Shown here: in pieces, positions 1-8,986 of the stretch
Numbering within the stretch: position 1 is the first letter of the stretch
Layout: every line of letters starts with the position of its first letter
Assembly (NCBI GenBank): GCA_029855935.1
Contig: JAGSHN010000012.1
Span: 274,920 to 338,919 of the forward strand
Reading direction: 5' to 3'
Length of the DNA: 64,000 nucleotides
From: Candidatus Thorarchaeota archaeon
GTDB lineage: Archaea; Asgardarchaeota; Thorarchaeia; Thorarchaeales; Thorarchaeaceae
The notes under the pieces: model-generated
What the model was told of the DNA's origin: nothing
Database searches by the model: none
Seen by the model: the letters and a program-made list of their open reading frames with translations, nothing else
Translations under genes and position numbers: made by a program

Positions 1-2189
1 TCAACGGTTACAACTCGTCGACTAACTTTGACGAACCTCTGGACTCTGGCATCTTGGCATCGTACGATGTCCTTGTCATCTTCTTCCCGATGAGGCCACT
101 GTCTTCCAGTGAGATCTCGGCTGTGCACTCGTTTGTCGAGAACGGCGGTGGTCTTCTTATGGTCGGGGTTGACGGACAGAACTGGTGGGGCTTCTCCTCG
201 ACTAATCTCAATCCTCTGGCACAGGACTATGGGATACAGTTCAACATGGATCAGATAACGGTTGAGACGACGGACTTCGAGGACCACAACATCACGACTG
301 ACGTCTCGACGCTCTCTCTTGACGCCGACCAGCTCTGGGGTTGCTCTCTCGACGTGTCCTCACCTGCTCAGGTGGTTGTCCGGGCAGACGGGAAGCCCGT
401 GGTTGCGGTCTCTGGGTCAGGACTGGGGCGTGTCGTAGCTGTTGGCTCCCCCGCACCGTTCCTTATGTACCGAAAGGGGGCGAGCAGCGTTGGCCCCTCA
501 CACTTCCAGTTCAGCCTCAACGTGATCGACTGGTTGGCAGGCAATCCACAGCGAGAGGCTGAGGTACCAGAGATCGCCACAATAATAGTGGGAGACGGTC
601 CATCACTCACGGCAGAGGAGATTGAGGAGTACCACGCCTTTGTGGGGCTCTACCACGATCACACAACGCACAGTGATGGCCAGAACACCGTCGAGGAGAT
701 GCTTGAGGCTGGTCTGAACAAGGCTCTCGATTTTATGATACTCACCGACCACTCCTATGACAAACCTGCTCCGAAGGGTGGAATGACCGGCGGTGCTGCC
801 GCGAGGGCCATTGCAAACCGCTATGGTCTGGACATCGTGGAGATCCCGGGTGCCGAACTCTCATCTGTCCTTCACACCACGGGATGGCCGCTGCAGCACA
901 ACGTCTACACCTCCGACCAGCAAGAGGCTGTCGATGGCATCCATACCCAAGGCGCTCTGGCCACATTCGCTCATCCTACGATTGATCCTAGATATGCGGC
1001 GGGCTATGTGAGATATTACGACTATGGTTTCGATGCAATCGAGGTTGACAACTCGGGCTTCTTCTACGGAGATGGTGAGGATGGCTACTCGAAGAACTTC
1101 CTAGGTGCAAGTGACGGTCATCGGGCGTCACTTGTTGGCCTCATGATGAATGTGGCCTTTGTAAAGAATCCAACAGGTCCTCACGGTACGGTGACGGCCG
1201 CAGACCTGATGGACGCAGTCCGGAACAGACGCATTGTCATTCTCGACCGCTTCAACAACCTCGTCTATGGCCAGCGTGTCTGGGTCGAACGCTATCTCGA
1301 GATGACGGATGAGGCGGCCTCAGCAATTGGGTCTACGGAGTCGCTGTTGACCTCTCTTGAGGACAACGGAGTCTCGGTGGGGCTGTCAAGGTACTATCTT
1401 GAGGCAGCCAGAAATGCCCTCGACTCGTGGAATCCGGCACGTGCGCTGAGGTACATCGCCAACGCCACATCGGAGATTGCACTCAATCTTGACCTAAGCT
1501 TTGCCATTCCCAACTACGTGGAACCGAACAGCAACTTTGAGCTCACAATCTCGCTTGAGAACAATCTCACAAGCACAGTGTCCATCAACACGACAGTCTT
1601 CGCCATGTCGAGCGTGACCCCTGACCCTGTGAACCAAGTCGCCACAGTCGAGGCAAAGTCGTCGACCTCCATCGTGCGTCAGTGCATGACCGACTCCTCA
1701 GGCATTGCGACATTCTGGCTGAATGTCCCATCAATCGATGCTGGCGCCTATCTGATGCCGGTGCTCCTCCGCAAGCGCCTGCCGATAGACAACGTCACGT
1801 GGACTCTTCGCAGCGACGACGACGGGTATAGGGTCGAGATTCGATGGTATTCGGACTCGGAGGCCAAGACTATGGTCCAGAACGCATACATCCACTACAA
1901 TGACGGCTCTGGAAACACCAGTCAAAAGATGGAGCGCGACTGGAACTGGTTCACGGCTGTTCTCGGCCCGTATCCTGTGTCCACAGAGATAGTATTCCAC
2001 ATTGAGATCGTGGACTTCACAGGTCAGTCGACCAATCTACCTGAGTACAATATGACAGTTGGCCCCACCACCTCGGGCCCACCATCCGGCCTGCTCGGCA
2101 CTCTGTCGAATCCTCTGGTCCTCGGGGGAATCGGTGCCGCAGTGGTGGTGTTAGTCGCAATGGTAGTCATCGTGAAACGGAAGCATTGA
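1..2189 (+). CDS. Membrane-anchored PHP-domain protein (5' end outside the window)
   Basis: The frame is open from base 3, so the N-terminus lies outside the window; a TTG at 54 is only an internal codon. The first ~170 visible residues look like a Rossmann/GATase-like fold (ENGGGLLMVG, then VVAVGSPAPF). A PHP metallo-hydrolase domain follows: the HxH-type start YHDHTTHSDG, ILTDHS, the metal-ligand Glu in GAELSS, the His in TFAHPT and the pair in GASDGH. After that come a helical segment and a beta-sandwich-like region (about residues 480-680). The last 25 residues form one transmembrane helix ending in KRKH, so the protein is probably held at the cell surface with its catalytic part outside. 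PHP domains hydrolyse phosphoesters; the substrate here is unknown. A strong hairpin follows the stop codon. Confidence 0.8.
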   Translation, partial: NGYNSSTNFDEPLDSGILASYDVLVIFFPMRPLSSSEISAVHSFVENGGGLLMVGVDGQNWWGFSSTNLNPLAQDYGIQFNMDQITVETTDFEDHNITTDVSTLSLDADQLWGCSLDVSSPAQVVVRADGKPVVAVSGSGLGRVVAVGSPAPFLMYRKGASSVGPSHFQFSLNVIDWLAGNPQREAEVPEIATIIVGDGPSLTAEEIEEYHAFVGLYHDHTTHSDGQNTVEEMLEAGLNKALDFMILTDHSYDKPAPKGGMTGGAAARAIANRYGLDIVEIPGAELSSVLHTTGWPLQHNVYTSDQQEAVDGIHTQGALATFAHPTIDPRYAAGYVRYYDYGFDAIEVDNSGFFYGDGEDGYSKNFLGASDGHRASLVGLMMNVAFVKNPTGPHGTVTAADLMDAVRNRRIVILDRFNNLVYGQRVWVERYLEMTDEAASAIGSTESLLTSLEDNGVSVGLSRYYLEAARNALDSWNPARALRYIANATSEIALNLDLSFAIPNYVEPNSNFELTISLENNLTSTVSINTTVFAMSSVTPDPVNQVATVEAKSSTSIVRQCMTDSSGIATFWLNVPSIDAGAYLMPVLLRKRLPIDNVTWTLRSDDDGYRVEIRWYSDSEAKTMVQNAYIHYNDGSGNTSQKMERDWNWFTAVLGPYPVSTEIVFHIEIVDFTGQSTNLPEYNMTVGPTTSGPPSGLLGTLSNPLVLGGIGAAVVVLVAMVVIVKRKH

Positions 2190-2202
2190 GCAAGCTGTGA
2201 GT

Positions 2203-2230
2203 GACCGGACGCATGGAGATGCGTTCGGTC
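2203..2230 (+). terminator. 12-bp hairpin after the PHP gene
   Basis: GACCGGACGCAT and ATGCGTTCGGTC form a 12-bp stem (one G-U wobble) around a 4-base GGAG loop, starting 14 bases after the stop codon. No long T run follows directly, so it may be an mRNA 3'-end stabiliser rather than a classic terminator. Confidence 0.5.
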
Positions 2231-2235
2231 AACAC

Positions 2236-2244
2236 TTAATTTAT
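2236..2244 (+). promoter_or_regulatory. TATA-like element upstream of the zinc-ribbon gene
   Basis: An AT-rich TTAATTTAT stands out in GC-rich sequence about 45 bases before the GTG at 2287, just after the hairpin. It fits an archaeal TATA box with a leader of about 20 bases. Confidence 0.4.
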
Positions 2245-2286
2245 GCGAGCGCCATCAATAGGCCATAGACCGCGACCGAGGGATAT

Positions 2287-2964
2287 GTGTTGAGTACTCT
2301 GGATGAGAGACCATTGGGCAAGCTCTTTGACCTTGTGCTCCAGGTCCTGTGGCAGGATCAGCTCCAGGTCTGGCAGGAAATACGCAAGCGGCTCGACTCG
2401 GAGGGCACCGACGCTGTGCGCTCAGCCTTCGAGGAGGCCCGAGGCCGGCTGCTGAACGACGTACTAGAGGATCACATCGAGGTACGGTGGGGGATGAACC
2501 TCTGTCCCCTGTGCAATGACAGCAATGTAGAGAAGAACGGTATCGCCTATGTTGCGCCCAACGGTGATGGCCTTGAGTTCAATCAATGTCTGAACTGTAG
2601 GATTGGCATACTCTATGCGCTCGTTTCTGCAAATGCGACAATGGACACCTACACAATAGGTCTTGGTGCTCCCGACCAGTTCAATGGCATGAGTTTCTAC
2701 TGGGACGCTGTTGTCCCCACCGAACTGGGACAGTTTTGGCCGCTCTACGAGATTATCCAACAGGGCCAATGGCTTGGTACGGTGTCCTTTGACGAGAGCG
2801 TGAGTCCGAGATATCTCCCCTTCTCCTCGATGAAGCATGGAGTACCTCGTGGGTCCGCTGATCCTTGGACCACTGACATCCCGGATGACGTGAGAGCAGC
2901 GATTGACGAGTTTCTGGTTGCAGCGCGTCATCAGGTGGAAGTGGCACTGGCCCTTCGGCCATAG
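2287..2964 (+). CDS. Unknown protein with a zinc-ribbon-like Cys pair motif
   Basis: This 225-residue protein is not one I recognise. Residues 1-60 are helical and charged. A probable zinc knuckle follows, with CPLC at about residue 73 and CLNC at about residue 101. The rest is mixed alpha/beta with many aromatic residues and no membrane segment. The GTG at 2287 is preceded by a GAGGG that could pair with 16S rRNA. It sits 11 bases upstream of the MazG-like gene, so the two are probably co-transcribed. A nucleic-acid-binding or regulatory role is possible but unproven. Confidence 0.65.
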   Translation: MLSTLDERPLGKLFDLVLQVLWQDQLQVWQEIRKRLDSEGTDAVRSAFEEARGRLLNDVLEDHIEVRWGMNLCPLCNDSNVEKNGIAYVAPNGDGLEFNQCLNCRIGILYALVSANATMDTYTIGLGAPDQFNGMSFYWDAVVPTELGQFWPLYEIIQQGQWLGTVSFDESVSPRYLPFSSMKHGVPRGSADPWTTDIPDDVRAAIDEFLVAARHQVEVALALRP

Positions 2965-2975
2965 TCTGTCTGCTG

Positions 2976-3302
2976 GTGAGGCTGTTGCCATCGGAGAAGC
3001 TGGTCAGGGATCGAATACCGGACATCATTAGACGCAATGGTGACCAGCCTGTCGTACGGAGGGCCCGCCCTGAGGAACTGGACCTTCTGCTGCGAGAGAA
3101 GATTGTCGAGGAGGCCCAGGAACTACTCGCATCAGGTGCGAACGAAGAGATTGCAGACATCCTAGAGGCCCTCTATGCTCTGCTGGAGCACAGAGGCGTC
3201 ACGCGGGCGGAGGTCGAGACGCTGCGCCTCAACAAGGAGCGAGCACGTGGAGGCTTTCGGGAGGGATACGTGCTGGAGATGCCCGACGAGAGTGAGATCT
3301 GA
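2976..3302 (+). CDS. MazG-superfamily nucleotide pyrophosphohydrolase-like protein
   Basis: A small all-alpha protein (108 residues) beginning KLVRDRIPDII, the hallmark of the predicted house-cleaning NTP pyrophosphatases of the MazG/phosphoribosyl-ATP pyrophosphohydrolase superfamily (COG4997 type). The acidic metal-binding helices are visible as EKIVEEAQEL and EEIADILEAL. Such enzymes hydrolyse non-canonical NTPs to NMP and pyrophosphate; the substrate here is unknown. GTG 2976 is used, but a TTG at 2985 would place the family's usual KLVRD start nearer the N-terminus. Confidence 0.8.
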   Translation: MRLLPSEKLVRDRIPDIIRRNGDQPVVRRARPEELDLLLREKIVEEAQELLASGANEEIADILEALYALLEHRGVTRAEVETLRLNKERARGGFREGYVLEMPDESEI

Positions 3303-3432
3303 CTTTCCCCTCACATCACTTATCATACTCTGAATCATCGGACAAAGGTTATATCCTGTCACGGCCCGTGTTGTGACAGTTACCACTCCGTTCAGTGGTG
3401 GTATTGTATAACGATTGTGGAGAGTCACAAGC

Positions 3433-5082
3433 ATGGAGATCAAACTCGAACCAATTCCTCCGCAGCCGCTCTCACACACCTATGGCGGCAAACCCATCTC
3501 GAGATATAAGATACAGAGGTACGAACCGCATACCCTGCCCTACACCACTCAGTCGATATGTCCTGAATGTCTCATGACTGAGGACAGTGTCCACGTGATT
3601 GACGCTCTCATCTATGAGGAAGACGGCAAGGTGATGATGAAAAAGACCTGCGAGAAGCATGGGGAGTTCATCGATGTATATTGGGGCGATGTCGAGATGT
3701 GGCGGAGGGCCCAGAAGTACTGGTTCAAGTCAGTGGGCCTCGACAACCCGCGTACGGAGACCGTCAACGGCTGTCCGAATGACTGCGGGCAGTGTCCCGA
3801 GCACAAGTCGCACACAGCACTGGCCCTACTAGATGTCACAAATAGGTGTAACCTGCGTTGCCCAATCTGTTTCGCCCACGCTGCGGAGTCAGGAACCGTC
3901 TATGAGCCGACTCCCGAGGAGGTCATAGAGATGTTGAAGAACCTCCGCAGCAACCTGCCAGTTCCGGCTCCTGCCATCCAGTTCGCGGGCGGTGAGCCGA
4001 CCGTGAGCAAGTATCTTCCACAATACATTCGCTGGGCCAAGCAGGTTGGCTTCCGTCACGTGCAGATTGCAAGCAACGCCATCCGACTTGGTCGGAGCCT
4101 GGAGTACACAAGAGAGCTCAGGGAGGCAGGACTATCGACCGTCTACATGCAGTTTGACGGAGTCACCCCTGAGCCGTATCTTGCAGCCAGAGGCACAAAC
4201 CTGCTGCCAGTCAAGCTTCAGGCCATCGAGAACTGTCGCCAAGTCGGGCTTGACTCACTTGTCCTCGTACCCACTGTGGTTCGAGGTGTCAACGATGACC
4301 AGCTTGGCAGAATCATCGAGTTTGCTGTGGAGAATCACGATGTCATCAGATGTGTCAATTTCCAGCCTGTCAGCATTACTGGTCGAATCGACTATTCGCA
4401 GCGTCGTGAGATGAGAATCACAATCCCAGACTGCATCCATCTCATTGAGGAGCAGACTGGTGGCAAGATTCCCGCATCTGCTTGGTACCCCGTTCCCTCA
4501 ATGATGCCGGTCGGTCGTGCGATTGGCCTGATGAAAGGCTCCCCGCAGCTTGAGCTCAGCTCGCACTTTGCCTGCGGGATGTCGACCTTCCTCTGGGTCA
4601 ACGAAGACGGTACGTACGAGCCGATAACGAACCTGATCAACGTTGACAAGTTCATCGAGATACTGTCCGACATTGCAGATCTCTTCGCCGAGGGCAAGAG
4701 GGCTGCCAGTGCGCGAGCGAAGGCCAAACTGGCGGGTAGCGTGCGGCACATCAAGCGTAAGGGTCTCATCAAGGACCTGTTGAACGCGTTCCTCTCACGC
4801 GGCGACTATGACTCGTTGTCGAAGTTTATGGAGCGCGTCATTATGATTGGTATGATGCACTTTATGGATCCATACAACTTCGACCTCGAACGTGTCCAGC
4901 ATTGCGACATCAACTACTCGGTGCCGGATGGCAGGATAATCCCATTCTGCACAATGAACACGATTCACCGTTCGAGAATTGAGAAGAAGTTCGCCGTGAC
5001 CATAGACGAGTGGCGCGCACGGCACAGACCCGACAAAGTTGAGGAGGACAGCATCTCCAACCCATTCCAGGGTGTCGAGTGA
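3433..5082 (+). CDS. Radical SAM protein, tetraether lipid synthase (Tes)-like
   Basis: The radical SAM cluster motif CNLRCPIC (CX3CX2C) sits near residue 142, after an N-terminal Cys-rich part (CPEC, then CPNDCGQCPEH) that would bind extra metal centres. This layout and overall sequence match the archaeal COG1964 family that includes MJ0619/Tes, which joins two archaeol phytanyl chains into a tetraether. FAGGEPT is the SAM-binding GGE motif. Late cysteines (HFACGM, QHCDIN, FCTMN) could bind a further cluster. I chose ATG 3433 over an in-frame TTG at 3415 because GGAG lies about 10 bases before it. AT-rich elements at 3348 and 3403 are both promoter candidates. A Tes paralogue with another substrate is possible. 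Confidence 0.75.
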   Translation: MEIKLEPIPPQPLSHTYGGKPISRYKIQRYEPHTLPYTTQSICPECLMTEDSVHVIDALIYEEDGKVMMKKTCEKHGEFIDVYWGDVEMWRRAQKYWFKSVGLDNPRTETVNGCPNDCGQCPEHKSHTALALLDVTNRCNLRCPICFAHAAESGTVYEPTPEEVIEMLKNLRSNLPVPAPAIQFAGGEPTVSKYLPQYIRWAKQVGFRHVQIASNAIRLGRSLEYTRELREAGLSTVYMQFDGVTPEPYLAARGTNLLPVKLQAIENCRQVGLDSLVLVPTVVRGVNDDQLGRIIEFAVENHDVIRCVNFQPVSITGRIDYSQRREMRITIPDCIHLIEEQTGGKIPASAWYPVPSMMPVGRAIGLMKGSPQLELSSHFACGMSTFLWVNEDGTYEPITNLINVDKFIEILSDIADLFAEGKRAASARAKAKLAGSVRHIKRKGLIKDLLNAFLSRGDYDSLSKFMERVIMIGMMHFMDPYNFDLERVQHCDINYSVPDGRIIPFCTMNTIHRSRIEKKFAVTIDEWRARHRPDKVEEDSISNPFQGVE

Positions 5083-5417
5083 TCGTCATTCCTCTCCCTC
5101 TTCTTTCTTTGTGTGAGCCAGCTTGAGGGATATGTTACGCCGCATGCCTCACACGTTCTTGTGCGTGGCTTGTCCCTCTACTACTCCCTTCAGACACTTC
5201 ACTCTCCGTCTAGCTGGCGGTGAAGATGGTGTACCATATCCAGCGCAGCAGTGATTCTCAAGCAGCTCCGTGAGAGCGAACGCCGCCCCGCGTGGTAACA
5301 AGACTCCTCTTCAGGCCCACGTTGGTCTTGCTCTGTTCTCGCGCAATCCTTAATTACTGCGGTGAGTCCACACTCCACGTTCACCATCACTGTTGAGTCC
5401 GAGCAGGGGCATAAGAA
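5083..5417 (+). other. 335-base intergenic region between tes-like gene and ABC importer
   Basis: No credible gene or tRNA is seen. A pyrimidine-rich tract with T runs at 5088-5110 follows the stop codon and resembles archaeal U-tract termination. CTTAATTA at 5349-5356 is a possible TATA box for the importer, about 60 bases before its ATG. Nothing else stands out. Confidence 0.5.
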
Positions 5418-6869
5418 ATGAGCGAGTTTGAGCCTGTCAAGAATACCAGGAACATAATCCTGGCAGTTGTTGTGATTGCCGTCATCGGCGTGGCCGGTGT
5501 TGGCTTCATCTTCTTTGGTGGACTTGGTGGCCCGACCACAACCACCAGCACCGAAGAGGAAGGGAATGTTCTTACGATTCTGACCAGGCACGAAGTTGCC
5601 ATCCACAGAATATACGAACGGGCATTCCTAGCCACCGACTATGCCCAGGAACACGGAATCACTGACATAGTGTGGAAGACACCCTCTCCCGAGTACTGGG
5701 ATGACCTCATTGATGCGGGTCAGATTGACGTCTGTTGGGGTGGCGGCCCTACGCTCTTTGACCAGCTAATGCGTGACAATCGTCTTGCTCCTCTGACCAG
5801 CGATCTGATGCAGCAGGCTGCAAGTCGTGTCAACGACTCCATAGCAGGCGCTGACATGAAACGATACGACTCACAGGGGCGCCTTATGTGGATTGCAGCT
5901 GCAATCTCATCGTTCGGGTTCACTGTCAACCACAAGTTCCTTGATGATCACAGTCTGCCTGTGCCTCACACGTGGACCGACCTTGCGGACCCGGTCTATG
6001 GGAGTCTCCTGCCCACTGTACCGACCATAGCTATGGGCAACGCACCCGACACCACATCCAACACTCGAATCTACGAGATCATCACTCAGGGACTGGGCTG
6101 GGACACCGGATGGGTCACGCTTGCCCGGATGGCGGGGAGCGCACGGATCTATCTCGGCTCTGTCGAGACGCAGTCGGCTGCAGAGACTGGACAGGTTGGA
6201 GTGTCTATGTCCATCGATTTCTACGGTTATACTACGCAGGCAAAGAATCCCGACTGTGAGTACATCCTTCCTGAGGGCCAGACCATAGTCAACGGTGACC
6301 CGGTCGCCATTGCAGCTACCACCTCTCACCAGGACTGGGCAGAAGGCTTCGTCGACTGGCTGCTCACACCGTACGCTCAGTCGCTGTGGCTGAACGAGGA
6401 GATCCTCCGAATGCCCGTTATGCGCGAGGCGTTTGACACACCTCTCGGCCAGCAGAATCTGCAGATGTATGCGACATTCAACAAGACCGTGAAGAATGTC
6501 GGAATCGACTTCAACGACACTCTGTCACTTGAGACCAATGCAGCGTTTGTGAAGTACTTCGAGTCTGTTTTCACCGATGCTCACACCGAGCTTGTGGACT
6601 GCTGGACCACGATAGTCCAGGCCTACTATGACGGCCATCTGAACGAGTCGGAGCTGGACTACTATGCTGGCCTGATGGGCAATCCCGTGACCGTGCAGGA
6701 TCCAGACACAGGAGAGTTCCATCAGTTCACAATCGAGTACGCGACATCGATAAACAACAAGATGATCTACGACAGCGTCTTCGCGTCGGAGATCCATGCA
6801 CGGTGGACAGCCGCAGCAAAGGTCCAGTATCAGAATGTGATGCAGCAAGTTCAGGCATTGATATCATAG
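5418..6869 (+). CDS. ABC transporter substrate-binding protein (iron/polyamine/thiamine class)
   Basis: A 483-residue extracellular binding protein. Residues 10-37 form one N-terminal transmembrane anchor; a Thr-rich linker (PTTTTST) leads to a periplasmic-binding-protein type 2 domain. Recognisable segments are ILTRHEVAIHRIYERAF near the start, then IDVCWGGGPTLFDQL and GDPVAIAATTSHQDWAEGFV, as in AfuA/FutA-like proteins. Anchoring by an uncleaved helix is common in archaea. It is the first gene of a three-gene importer. Ferric iron is the usual substrate of nearest relatives, but thiamine, polyamine and phosphonate systems share the fold, so the substrate is unresolved. About 90 residues at the C-terminus exceed the usual family length. 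Confidence 0.8.
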   Translation: MSEFEPVKNTRNIILAVVVIAVIGVAGVGFIFFGGLGGPTTTTSTEEEGNVLTILTRHEVAIHRIYERAFLATDYAQEHGITDIVWKTPSPEYWDDLIDAGQIDVCWGGGPTLFDQLMRDNRLAPLTSDLMQQAASRVNDSIAGADMKRYDSQGRLMWIAAAISSFGFTVNHKFLDDHSLPVPHTWTDLADPVYGSLLPTVPTIAMGNAPDTTSNTRIYEIITQGLGWDTGWVTLARMAGSARIYLGSVETQSAAETGQVGVSMSIDFYGYTTQAKNPDCEYILPEGQTIVNGDPVAIAATTSHQDWAEGFVDWLLTPYAQSLWLNEEILRMPVMREAFDTPLGQQNLQMYATFNKTVKNVGIDFNDTLSLETNAAFVKYFESVFTDAHTELVDCWTTIVQAYYDGHLNESELDYYAGLMGNPVTVQDPDTGEFHQFTIEYATSINNKMIYDSVFASEIHARWTAAAKVQYQNVMQQVQALIS

Positions 6870-6906
6870 GAAGTGCGACCTGTATTGAGCTATTGAGGAA
6901 CAGCCA

Positions 6907-8976
6907 ATGACAACCGGCGAACAGCTCCAGTCGGAGGAACTCGTGGAGTCTGAGGACCTCATACCCGACACTCTGAGCACTCGCGTTCGAGAGGCACTTC
7001 TAGCCCTGCCCGGTGTCGTGGCCCGCAGGGCGAGAAGCTTCGTGGGGCGAGTCGGAGCTGCTCTCCTGCGTGGGCTACGTGGCCTTGTCGCAATCCTCAG
7101 GGACCCCCGGGCTGCCGTATCACGCGCTAGGGAGCGTCTTCATGCCTCCGTACGTTCTCTGAGGCAGGAGCTGGACACGATGTCAATTGCCCAGTTGGTG
7201 GGTGTCGTCGGAGTCTTTGGCCTGTTCCTCGTGGCCCCTCTTTTGAGCGTCGTGCACTTCTCATTCACCGACCCTCATACGGGGTCCCCCACCCTCGCGC
7301 ATTTTGTGCGTCTCTTCAGTGACACCAACATCTGGCCCTGGTACTATGATGCCGTCAACCAACGATGGGAGTTCTTCATAGACCTACGGACTGTCCAGTT
7401 CGCACACGGTGTTCTCACGATTCAGGGCTGGGACTTTGGAGCCATCATCAACTCCATCTATGTGGCAATCATTGTGACTATATTCTCTGTCCTGCTCGGC
7501 GTATTCTTCGCCTTTGTCATCGCCAGATATGACTTTCCGGGCAAGTCAGTTGTACGCACCGTTCTCATCTTTCCGATTCTCGCGACACCCTTCGTTGGTG
7601 CAATCGGAGTGAGATATTTCCTTGGTCTCAATGGCTTCTTCAACAACCTGTTCTACACTCATCTCGGATGGTGGCCCTTTGCCATCGAGCTTCGTGGGCT
7701 GGCCGCGATCATATTCATTCAGTCCCTCTCTTTCTTCTCTCTCGTATACCTTAATGCCTACTCGTCATTCATGAGTATTGATCCTTCACTAGAGGAGCAG
7801 GCCGAGAACCTGGGGGCAAGAGGGTTCAAGCTGTTCCGAACTATCACCCTTCCTCTTGCGATGCCCGGAATCCAGGCTGGCGCAATACTGACGTTCATCC
7901 TCAGCATCGAGGACCTAGGAACGCCTCTCGTCTACTACGACGACCCACAGGCACGGAAGACACTTGCCTTTCAGGTCTTCTCTAGCATCGCAACACAGTC
8001 CGGCACAATAGACCCGAAGGGGCCTGCCATAGGGATAATCCTGCTGGTCTTCGCCCTCATCGGTTTCCTCGTGATTCGCAAGTACGCATCTCTGCGTTCA
8101 TACGAGGCCGGTACCAAGGGTGGTCAGTGGAATCCACGTACTCGTCCTCTGAGTATCCCGGCCACGGTCCTGCTCTACGTCCTGCTCATCCCATCACTCT
8201 TCCTCGCTCTCATACCACAGATTAGCGTCATAGTCCTGTCTCTTGCGAAGGAATGGCCCACAACATCGCCACTGCCCTCTGTCTGGACACTAGACAACTA
8301 TCAAGTATTGTGGGCCTATCAGGATGTCACCCGGTCAATCACACTGACGCTACTGTACGGTGCCGTGGCCACGGTAATCATCGTGCTACTGGGCACCAGT
8401 GCCGCGTATCTCATCGCACGTACGGACATCCCTGGAAAGACCGCGCTTGACCTGCTTGTCACATCACCAATCGCCCTTCCAGGTATTGTGATTGCCACCG
8501 GGTATTTCACACTCTTCTACAACTCAATCTTCTTCCCACCTGGTGCTCCCGCATTCCTCATAACGATGTCATATACGGTGCGTAAGTTCCCGTTCACTGT
8601 GAGGGCAGCGTACGCAGGGCTTCTGTCGACACCTGTGGTGTTGGAGGAGGCCTCTATGAACCTTGGCGCCACCAAGAATCAGACGTTCTTCAAGATTACT
8701 ATGCCCCTGATTGGTGTGAGTGTTCTTGCTGGCTCTCTGCTGTCATTTGTCTATTCTGTCAGCGAGGTCAGCACTAGCCTGATACTCGGCAGCGTGGGCC
8801 GTGAGCAGGCACCTATGACGTTCTGGACATACGAGGTATTGCGTCTTGGTGGGACAATGGGCGGCTACTTCCACGCAGCCTGTCTGGGCGTCCTGATGAT
8901 GGCGCTACAGATGGCGGTAATTACAATTACCAACAAGATACTTGGTGCAAGATCCTCAGCAATCACTGGCATATGA
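6907..8976 (+). CDS. ABC transporter permease, two fused permease domains (FbpB-like)
   Basis: 689 residues containing two complete BPD_transp_1 domains in one chain, as in the iron/thiamine FbpB/ThiP class, with about 12 transmembrane helices. The two EAA loops, which dock on the ATPase, are visible as EEQAENLGARGFKLFRTI (about residue 300) and LEEASMNLGATKNQTFFKI (about residue 580). The first 90 residues are an unusual Arg-rich cytoplasmic extension before helix 1. The ATG at 6907 has TGAGGA nine bases upstream. The gene lies 37 bases after the binding protein and just before the ATPase, giving a full importer operon. Confidence 0.88.
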   Translation: MTTGEQLQSEELVESEDLIPDTLSTRVREALLALPGVVARRARSFVGRVGAALLRGLRGLVAILRDPRAAVSRARERLHASVRSLRQELDTMSIAQLVGVVGVFGLFLVAPLLSVVHFSFTDPHTGSPTLAHFVRLFSDTNIWPWYYDAVNQRWEFFIDLRTVQFAHGVLTIQGWDFGAIINSIYVAIIVTIFSVLLGVFFAFVIARYDFPGKSVVRTVLIFPILATPFVGAIGVRYFLGLNGFFNNLFYTHLGWWPFAIELRGLAAIIFIQSLSFFSLVYLNAYSSFMSIDPSLEEQAENLGARGFKLFRTITLPLAMPGIQAGAILTFILSIEDLGTPLVYYDDPQARKTLAFQVFSSIATQSGTIDPKGPAIGIILLVFALIGFLVIRKYASLRSYEAGTKGGQWNPRTRPLSIPATVLLYVLLIPSLFLALIPQISVIVLSLAKEWPTTSPLPSVWTLDNYQVLWAYQDVTRSITLTLLYGAVATVIIVLLGTSAAYLIARTDIPGKTALDLLVTSPIALPGIVIATGYFTLFYNSIFFPPGAPAFLITMSYTVRKFPFTVRAAYAGLLSTPVVLEEASMNLGATKNQTFFKITMPLIGVSVLAGSLLSFVYSVSEVSTSLILGSVGREQAPMTFWTYEVLRLGGTMGGYFHAACLGVLMMALQMAVITITNKILGARSSAITGI

Positions 8977-8986
8977 GGTGTTAATC

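Noticed and set aside
5083-5417. tRNA or small RNA in the largest gaps (here and at 23492-23880)
   Set aside because: No T-arm or anticodon-arm pattern was found on either strand; only promoter- and terminator-like elements are visible.
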